Source of the DNA: an uncultured Eubacteriales bacterium
GTDB lineage: Bacteria > Bacillota > Clostridia > Oscillospirales > Acutalibacteraceae
DNA length: 18,325 nucleotides
NCBI GenBank assembly: GCA_934462705.1
Contig: CAKSIH010000015.1
Span: 1 to 18,325, forward strand
Direction of reading: 5' to 3'
Under the pieces are notes generated by a model. That model saw nothing but the letters and a program-made list of their open reading frames with translations, had not been told where the DNA came from and did no database searches. A program made the translations under genes and the position numbers. Below are positions 14,429-18,325 of the stretch, piece after piece. Position 1 is the stretch's first letter. Each line of letters opens with the position of its first letter.

Positions 14429-14460
14429 TAAAATTTAATTTGTCTTACCGGTAAATTTTA
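14429..14460 (-). promoter_or_regulatory. AT-rich inverted repeat in the maturase mRNA leader
   Basis: TAAAATTTA (14429-14437) and TAAATTTTA (14452-14460) are perfect complements around a 14-nt loop that contains the palindrome TTACCGGTAA (14445-14454). The element lies just upstream of the maturase ribosome binding site, so it could affect its translation, but an AU-only stem is weak. Confidence 0.35.
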
Positions 14461-14577
14461 CCATCATAATGAGGGTGATTCAATAAATGCCACACGCATT
14501 CCTTTTGTTTTTACCTTATGCATAAAATTTTGAATATAAAATAACAGATAAAATTTTAATTTATTTTCTTAAAAAAA

Positions 14578-14606
14578 ATTATAAAGCTTTTAAAGTTACC
14601 ACTCAA
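14578..14606 (-). promoter_or_regulatory. Promoter of the peptide-biosynthesis operon
   Basis: Minus strand: TTGAGT (14606-14601), exactly 17 bp, TATAAT (14583-14578). Transcription would start near 14570, leaving a leader of about 170 nt before the maturase ATG. It is the only near-consensus promoter I see between the spore-protein terminator and the operon. Confidence 0.8.
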
Positions 14607-15003
14607 TTTTTTCTTTCTGACCTTATCGTAAATAAATTTATTATTCTTTTTTTATCAAAAAAAATATCATCATGTCGGCTCTTGTATTATTAAAAATTAT
14701 TTTTACTTCTAAATTAAAAAAATAAAAACAAATATTAAAAATCCGACATTATTTACCACAAGTTTATTTTTTAGTTAATCTTACACAAAAAATATATTTT
14801 GTTTATACTTTTGCTTTAAATTTGTTTATACCATAAATTGTTATTTTAAACCCTTTTTTGTTGTAACAAAGTAATAGTTATCCAATTTAATACTTACGGG
14901 ATAAAACTTTATAACTTTAACGACTTATCGTATATAATTAAACCACCATGATTAATACTTTTTTATATAATCACGTCAAGTGTAGAAAGGCCCTTCATAA
15001 AAA
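14607..15003. other. AT-rich gene-free region upstream of the operon promoter
   Basis: No credible gene. Contents: an inverted pair ATGTCGG (14672-14678) / CCGACAT (14743-14749) with 64 nt between; an 11-nt direct repeat TTTGTTTATAC at 14798-14808 and 14821-14831 (23-bp spacing, about two helical turns); and a possible plus-strand -10 (TATAAT, 14933-14938) without a -35. These are candidate regulator sites only. Confidence 0.35.
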
Positions 15004-15033
15004 TAAGCCTCAAAGCTTTTGCTTTGAGGCTTA
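15004..15033 (-). terminator. Terminator of the spore-protein gene
   Basis: A perfect 13-bp stem (TAAGCCTCAAAGC / GCTTTGAGGCTTA) with a TTTT loop is followed on the minus strand by TTTTTATG. It lies 12 nt past the SASP stop codon. Confidence 0.95.
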
Positions 15034-15045
15034 AATAAATTTCAT

Positions 15046-15243
15046 TTACTGATTGCTCATATTTGATTCATACTGTTCAATCATCTTTTTTACCATTTGA
15101 CCACCAACAGAACCTGCTTCTCTTGATGTTAAATGTCCATTATATCCCTTTTTTAGATCTACACCAACTTCATTGGCAGCCTCCATTTTAAATTTATCAA
15201 GAGCCTCACGAGCTTCAGGAACTACTACTGAATTGTTTGCCAT
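15046..15243 (-). CDS. Alpha/beta-type small acid-soluble spore protein
   Basis: 65 aa from ATG 15241-15243, with AAAGGAG 8 nt upstream. A GTG three codons earlier overlaps the ribosome binding site and is not used. The family pattern is complete: PEAREALDKFKMEAANEVGV (the helix with the germination-protease region), then LTSREAGSVGGQMVKKMIE. These proteins coat DNA in the dormant spore, protect it from UV and heat, and are degraded by GPR on germination. Expression is expected in the forespore under sigma G; I could not identify a convincing sigma-G promoter. It is a single transcription unit with its own terminator, separate from the peptide operon. It shows that the host forms endospores. 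Confidence 0.97.
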   Translation of the reverse strand: MANNSVVVPEAREALDKFKMEAANEVGVDLKKGYNGHLTSREAGSVGGQMVKKMIEQYESNMSNQ

Positions 15244-15325
15244 TTTTAACACTCCTTTATTCTTAATTTCGCGTTTGCACTAATATTTTATGTTGAGCAA
15301 CAATATTTATTAATTGAAAATTATG

Positions 15326-15874
15326 TTAAATTATATACCCATTATCTGGCGAAATGCCCGACAATAATAATACCGCACATGTTGACAAAAGTGGATATAC
15401 ATCTATCTTATCGGAAAACTTTATAGTAAAGTCGCGGGGTTCTATAACATCTGAATTAAACGTTTTTATATACCTTTGAAGGCTAATTACAGCAGAATCT
15501 TCTTTTAAACTCGCTAAGCTTAAAGTATTTTTTGCTGATGTACCACAAGTTATTACTATTTTATTTGATCCTGCCAAAACTTTATGTGCTTCTGTATTTT
15601 GTAGATCAAAGATTGGCGTTAAATGAGTTTGAAAAAGCGATGCAGAGAAATTATTAAAAGAATTTTTAAATATAATACAGCCTTTTTGATTACTAAAAAA
15701 TTTATTCATTCGAGGTAAGTCTAATAAGAAAAAAGATGGAGTTGTACAGCATCCAGAAACGCCAGTTTCGTTAGGAATGCTATACTGTACCCCACCATAC
15801 TTACTTAAACACTTTATAAGTGTTCTTGATATCGAAGTATCTCTTTTCTTTCCATAAACTATAATGTTAAACAT
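15326..15874 (-). CDS. Conserved-looking hypothetical protein (182 aa)
   Basis: The ATG has a moderate site (AGAGCGGTG) upstream. No signal peptide or membrane segment is convincing apart from a hydrophobic C-terminus (VYPLLSTCAVLLLSG). The central part, ITCGTSAKNTLSLASLKEDS followed by AVISLQRYIKTFNSDVIEPR, has regular structure and reads as a sheet/loop domain. It is reminiscent of uncharacterised clostridial proteins, but I cannot assign a function. Two adjacent cysteines (GCCTTP, about 42-47) are curious but unlike the precursor cores in context. It follows the FabD-like gene by 61 nt in the same direction and is probably in one transcript with it. Confidence 0.8.
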   Translation of the reverse strand: MFNIIVYGKKRDTSISRTLIKCLSKYGGVQYSIPNETGVSGCCTTPSFFLLDLPRMNKFFSNQKGCIIFKNSFNNFSASLFQTHLTPIFDLQNTEAHKVLAGSNKIVITCGTSAKNTLSLASLKEDSAVISLQRYIKTFNSDVIEPRDFTIKFSDKIDVYPLLSTCAVLLLSGISPDNGYII

Positions 15875-15935
15875 AACAACACCGCTCTTTTTATTATTAG
15901 CAGTATTATTATTTTCTGTTTATGAAAAATTATTC

Positions 15936-16850
15936 TTACACATGCATTAATAATTTTTGTTTAGCATATTGTAAGGATTTTAAGTCGTTAACACTGTATA
16001 TATTTGCATTTGGAACTATATCTTTTATATCCTTAGTTAAAAGACCGTCTCCACCTATTTCTATAAACAAATTTACACCCATATTAGCCAAATTTTTAAT
16101 TTCTCTAAATAAAATAATTGGTTCTTTAAAGGAATTACAAATACTTAACCCTGGATTTTCATTTGCACTAAACAAAGAAGAATTTATATAAGTAGCAATT
16201 TGGGGTTTACTGTATTCATAACCATTTAAATGCATAAACAATTCTGTATTTTTTAAATTTACAAATGGCAAAGAATAAGTTATATTCTTATTTAATTGAA
16301 TTGCTTTTCCACCTGCATATTTTATATCATGAAATATTTTTTCTTTAAATTTTTCTTGTATCAGAACAGTAGTCCTTTTATTCGTGTTATAACAAACCGG
16401 ATATGCGTCCTTATACTTAGAAATTAAAACCTCTGTTAAACTGTAATCTATCCCTTCAACTAATAGCATTGAAGCAGCTTTTAAAGTTTTATCTTTTTTT
16501 ACGATATCCTCTCTATAGTCTAGACACTTCATAGCACAGTTTAAAGAAATTGAACCAGCACATTCAAGAGCATGTATATTGCCTACAGAAAAGCCCATCA
16601 AGTAATCCGGTTTAAATCCCTCCATAATAAGAAAATTTACAAGTGCCAGATTTAGAATAAATGTACATTGTTCTATATTTTTTACTCTTTCTAAACTTTT
16701 AAGCATTAAGTTTATGCATTCTACATTACTTCCTATATGTTTTAAGGTATTTAAAACATTTCCTTTATAAACATCATAGTTTGTCACTGAATCATTAGAA
16801 AAAATTAAATTTCTGCTATAGCCAGAAAATATAAATGCTATTTTATTCAA
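15936..16850 (-). CDS. FabD-like acyltransferase homologue with degenerate active site
   Basis: 304 aa from a TTG start with AAGGTGAT 6 nt upstream. The overall layout is that of malonyl-CoA:ACP transacylase. It runs from an N-terminal FIFSGYSRN (usually FxFPGQGSQ) and a nucleophile elbow GFSVG with S88 (usually GHSLG), through R113 at the substrate carboxylate position (DYRED), to IEIGGDGLL near the end (usually EIGPGxVL). The oxyanion Gln of GQGSQ, the His of GHS, and the catalytic His of the SxPxH motif are not present (here SLPFVN, 193-198). So normal transacylase chemistry is doubtful. It may bind an acyl carrier or acyl-CoA without turnover, or act differently. It has its own promoter and is not contiguous with the peptide operon. 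Confidence 0.75.
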   Translation of the reverse strand: MNKIAFIFSGYSRNLIFSNDSVTNYDVYKGNVLNTLKHIGSNVECINLMLKSLERVKNIEQCTFILNLALVNFLIMEGFKPDYLMGFSVGNIHALECAGSISLNCAMKCLDYREDIVKKDKTLKAASMLLVEGIDYSLTEVLISKYKDAYPVCYNTNKRTTVLIQEKFKEKIFHDIKYAGGKAIQLNKNITYSLPFVNLKNTELFMHLNGYEYSKPQIATYINSSLFSANENPGLSICNSFKEPIILFREIKNLANMGVNLFIEIGGDGLLTKDIKDIVPNANIYSVNDLKSLQYAKQKLLMHV

Positions 16851-16884
16851 AGATTATCACCTTACCTTATATACAGTATACTTT

Positions 16885-16914
16885 ATTTTATTACTTCCGT
16901 ACATGATTTGTCAA
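16885..16914 (-). promoter_or_regulatory. Promoter of the FabD-like gene
   Basis: Minus strand: TTGACA (16914-16909), 18-bp spacer, TAAAAT (16890-16885), 35 nt before the TTG start. It is divergent from the tRNA-Thr promoter. Just downstream lies a near-palindromic AGTATACTGTATAT, a possible operator. Confidence 0.75.
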
Positions 16915-16940
16915 ATAAAAAATATAATTGGTTATAGGTA

Positions 16941-16970
16941 TTGACTATCATATTATTTTTCTGTTATAAT
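16941..16970 (+). promoter_or_regulatory. Promoter of tRNA-Thr
   Basis: TTGACT (16941-16946), 18-bp spacer, TATAAT (16965-16970), 16 nt upstream of the tRNA 5' end. Confidence 0.88.
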
Positions 16971-16986
16971 AGTAAAGTAAAAATTA

Positions 16987-17062
16987 GCTGGAGTAACTCA
17001 GTTGGTAGAGTACATCACTCGTAATGATGAAGTCGAGAGTTCAAGTCTCTTCTCCAGCTCCA
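16987..17062 (+). tRNA. tRNA-Thr (anticodon CGT)
   Basis: 76 nt with encoded CCA. Acceptor GCTGGAG/CTCCAGC, D-arm CTC/GAG, anticodon stem CATCA/TGATG around CTCGTAA (CGT, reads ACG, threonine), and T-arm GAGAG/CTCTT with TTCAAGT all pair. It stands alone between its own promoter and terminator. Confidence 0.97.
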
Positions 17063-17101
17063 AAAAGATTATGCAGCCTTAAAAAACTGCATAATCTTTT
17101 T
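17062..17101. terminator. Bidirectional terminator between tRNA-Thr and the LD-carboxypeptidase gene
   Basis: A 15-bp perfect stem (AAAAAGATTATGCAG at 17062-17076 against 17087-17101) with a 10-nt loop. It has a T-run on + and a matching one on -, serving both convergent genes. Confidence 0.93.
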
Positions 17102-17107
17102 TATTAT

Positions 17108-18145
17108 TTATTTTACAACGACTTCAGTAATCGTTAATTTACTTCCATCAATACGTAAATTTGCTCCAATAGGAATAGTCAAAGGATTGCTTAAATGTCC
17201 TGCATGTACATTATAGACTATTGGAACATCAACATCCTTAAAAACGTCAAAAGCTGCATTTAATAAAGCTTCTTCCTGTCCTGTTTCAGAAGTTAAGGCT
17301 CCAATCACTATTCCCTTAATTTTATCAAAGTTTTTATTTAACTTGATTTGCCATAAGGCAGCGTGCATTCGATATGGTTCTTCTTCATTTACTTCTTCAA
17401 AGAACAAAATTTTATCAGTAAGATCTATTTCATAAGGAGTACCCATCAAATGTTGAATCTCCCACAAATTTCCCCCAACAACTCGACCTTCTGCCTTTCC
17501 AGGCTTAAACACTTTAAAAGGAGAATTATCATCAATATTAACAAGTTCTGTTTCAGATTTCGAATTCATAAGCATATTAAATAAAACTTCAAATGTTTTT
17601 TCTTGCTCCCAATTAATGGATGCCCCAACCATCGGACCATGAAATGTTATTACTCCAGATTTTTCAAAAATCGGAACCATTAATGCTGTTTCATCGCTAA
17701 AACCTACAAATATAGGCTTTTTTTCACGAAAAGATTCAAAATCTATTTTATTAAGTGTATGAATGGCGCCATAGCCACCCCAAAAAGCAAAAATAGCTTT
17801 AACCTCCTGATTCTTTACAGCCTCATTAAATAAATCTGCTCGAGTTTGCTCTGTTCCATCGCCCAAACATAATTTATCACTTGGTTTAAAAATATTTTTG
17901 GAAACCAAAACCTCAAACCCTCTAGCTTGTAACTTCTTTGTTATTAGACTTAATCTAGTCTCTGCTAAAATTTTTTCAGTTTCATTTTCAGTTATAGAAC
18001 TTTCAACTATACAAATTTTATCTCCCACATGCAATTTGTTAGGTGCAAGCACAGTTTTTTCAAGAGCATTAGCATTTAAATTTATTGTAATAAAAAACAA
18101 AACTACCAACACAAATAAAGATAACATCTTAAAACAAAATTTCAT
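17108..18145 (-). CDS. Secreted LD-carboxypeptidase-like protein (peptidase family S66)
   Basis: 345 aa. The start ATG has AAAGGGTG upstream. Residues 1-27 are a Sec signal peptide (basic MKFCFK, hydrophobic run, NANA before cleavage), unlike the cytosolic LdcA of E. coli. Mature-domain hallmarks: FWGGYGA (121-127), nucleophile in VGFSDETA (S150), GPM (170-172), FFEEVNEEEPYRMH with the catalytic Glu (250/251), and VHAGHLSNPLTIPIG with catalytic His (H317). Family members cut the L-D bond of murein tetrapeptides or, as MccF, inactivate microcin C-type aminoacyl nucleotides. Export favours a cell-wall role. It is a single gene ended by the bidirectional hairpin. A link to the peptide operon is not indicated by position. 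Confidence 0.92.
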   Translation of the reverse strand: MKFCFKMLSLFVLVVLFFITINLNANALEKTVLAPNKLHVGDKICIVESSITENETEKILAETRLSLITKKLQARGFEVLVSKNIFKPSDKLCLGDGTEQTRADLFNEAVKNQEVKAIFAFWGGYGAIHTLNKIDFESFREKKPIFVGFSDETALMVPIFEKSGVITFHGPMVGASINWEQEKTFEVLFNMLMNSKSETELVNIDDNSPFKVFKPGKAEGRVVGGNLWEIQHLMGTPYEIDLTDKILFFEEVNEEEPYRMHAALWQIKLNKNFDKIKGIVIGALTSETGQEEALLNAAFDVFKDVDVPIVYNVHAGHLSNPLTIPIGANLRIDGSKLTITEVVVK

Positions 18146-18210
18146 CTAACAACACCCTTTTTTCAAAATCATTAATTACAAAGACCTAATTATTACATAA
18201 TTTATTAAAA

Positions 18211-18246
18211 TAAAAAAAGCCAATAATCTTTAAAATTTATTGGCTT
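18211..18246 (-). terminator. Terminator of the rRNA operon
   Basis: A 10-bp stem AAGCCAATAA (18217-18226) / TTATTGGCTT (18237-18246) with a 10-nt loop is followed by seven T on the minus strand. It lies about 12 nt beyond the 5S 3' end. Confidence 0.92.
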
Positions 18247-18257
18247 CAAATATAAAA

Positions 18258-18325
18258 AGTTGGCATCTTCCTATTTTCCCGGGCCGTCACCAGCCAAGTA
18301 TTTTCGGCACCACCAGGCTTAACTT
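18258..18325 (-). rRNA. rrf: 5S rRNA, 3' part (cut by window edge)
   Basis: On the minus strand the segment begins AAGTTAAGCCTGGTGGTGCC, continues through ACTTGGCTGGTGACGGCC, and ends GGAAGATGCCAAC. These are the conserved AAGTTAAGC, the loop E/helix IV region, and the 3' terminal helix of bacterial 5S rRNA. The 5' half lies outside the window, so the exact 3' end (about 18258) is an estimate. A terminator follows directly, so this is the end of an rRNA operon. Confidence 0.95.

Noticed and set aside
14461..14523. 19-codon leader ORF on the minus strand (starts ATG at 14521-14523, reads MHKVKTKGMRVAFIESPSL)
   Set aside because: No ribosome binding site before it; composition unlike the precursors. 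Could still be an upstream ORF, but unsupported.
14948..15034. 28-codon plus-strand ORF overlapping the SASP terminator
   Set aside because: No ribosome binding site, and half of it is the terminator hairpin of the opposite strand.
15326..15874. GCC motif in the 182-aa hypothetical as a precursor-like core
   Set aside because: It is internal, in a normal-sized protein, and lacks the F-E-x-F-E leader.

Overview
The DNA is AT-rich (roughly 30% GC by eye), uses strong GGAGG-type ribosome binding sites and several TTG/GTG starts, and carries an alpha/beta-type small acid-soluble spore protein gene. Together these point to an endospore-forming member of the Clostridia; I cannot name a species.

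Layout. (1) 1-2165: a 5'-truncated membrane protein and a secreted protein of unknown function, both on +, closed by a terminator. Then comes a scarred stretch with two gene tails pointing away from each other. (2) 2166-2850: no intact protein gene; three ~42-nt imperfect direct repeats, a 40-nt perfect palindrome, and an initiator tRNA-fMet (-) with a good promoter. (3) 2842-5934 (-): a very large secreted protein. Its middle looks like an ETX/MTX2 (aerolysin-fold) pore-forming module and its C-terminus carries two SLH-like repeats. (4) 6062-14606 (-): one RiPP-type peptide biosynthesis operon, from a clear sigma-A-like promoter to an intrinsic terminator. The order is radical SAM/SPASM maturase, M50 membrane protease, four tiny precursor peptides (35-41 aa), ABC exporter ATPase and FtsX-type permease, acyl-AMP/CoA ligase, and a BtrH-N-like protein. 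(5) 15004-16914 (-): spore protein gene, a conserved-looking hypothetical, and a FabD-like protein lacking catalytic residues. (6) 16941-18325: tRNA-Thr(CGT) on +, a convergent secreted LD-carboxypeptidase (S66) on -, and the 3' part of a 5S rRNA gene (-), the tail of an rRNA operon.

How the operon probably works. The precursors share a leader motif (F-E-x-F-E-x-I-E-[DN]-I) and end in a short glycine/serine/cysteine core (G-[TS]-x-G-C-C). The SPASM maturase is the obvious modifying enzyme, the M50 protein a candidate leader-processing or membrane-linked protease, and the ABC pair the exporter. The acyl-activating ligase and BtrH-like protein suggest that an acyl group is also attached to the peptide; this is inference, and no carrier protein is in the window.

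The most unexpected element is at RNA level. A 32-bp inverted repeat (11301-11332 and 11965-11996) exactly brackets the four precursor genes. It has four mismatches, and all four become G-U wobble pairs in the sense transcript and A-C mismatches in the antisense. This argues for a long-range mRNA duplex that isolates the precursor-coding segment, much like the processing stems around rRNAs. The 5' arm can also form a competing local hairpin.
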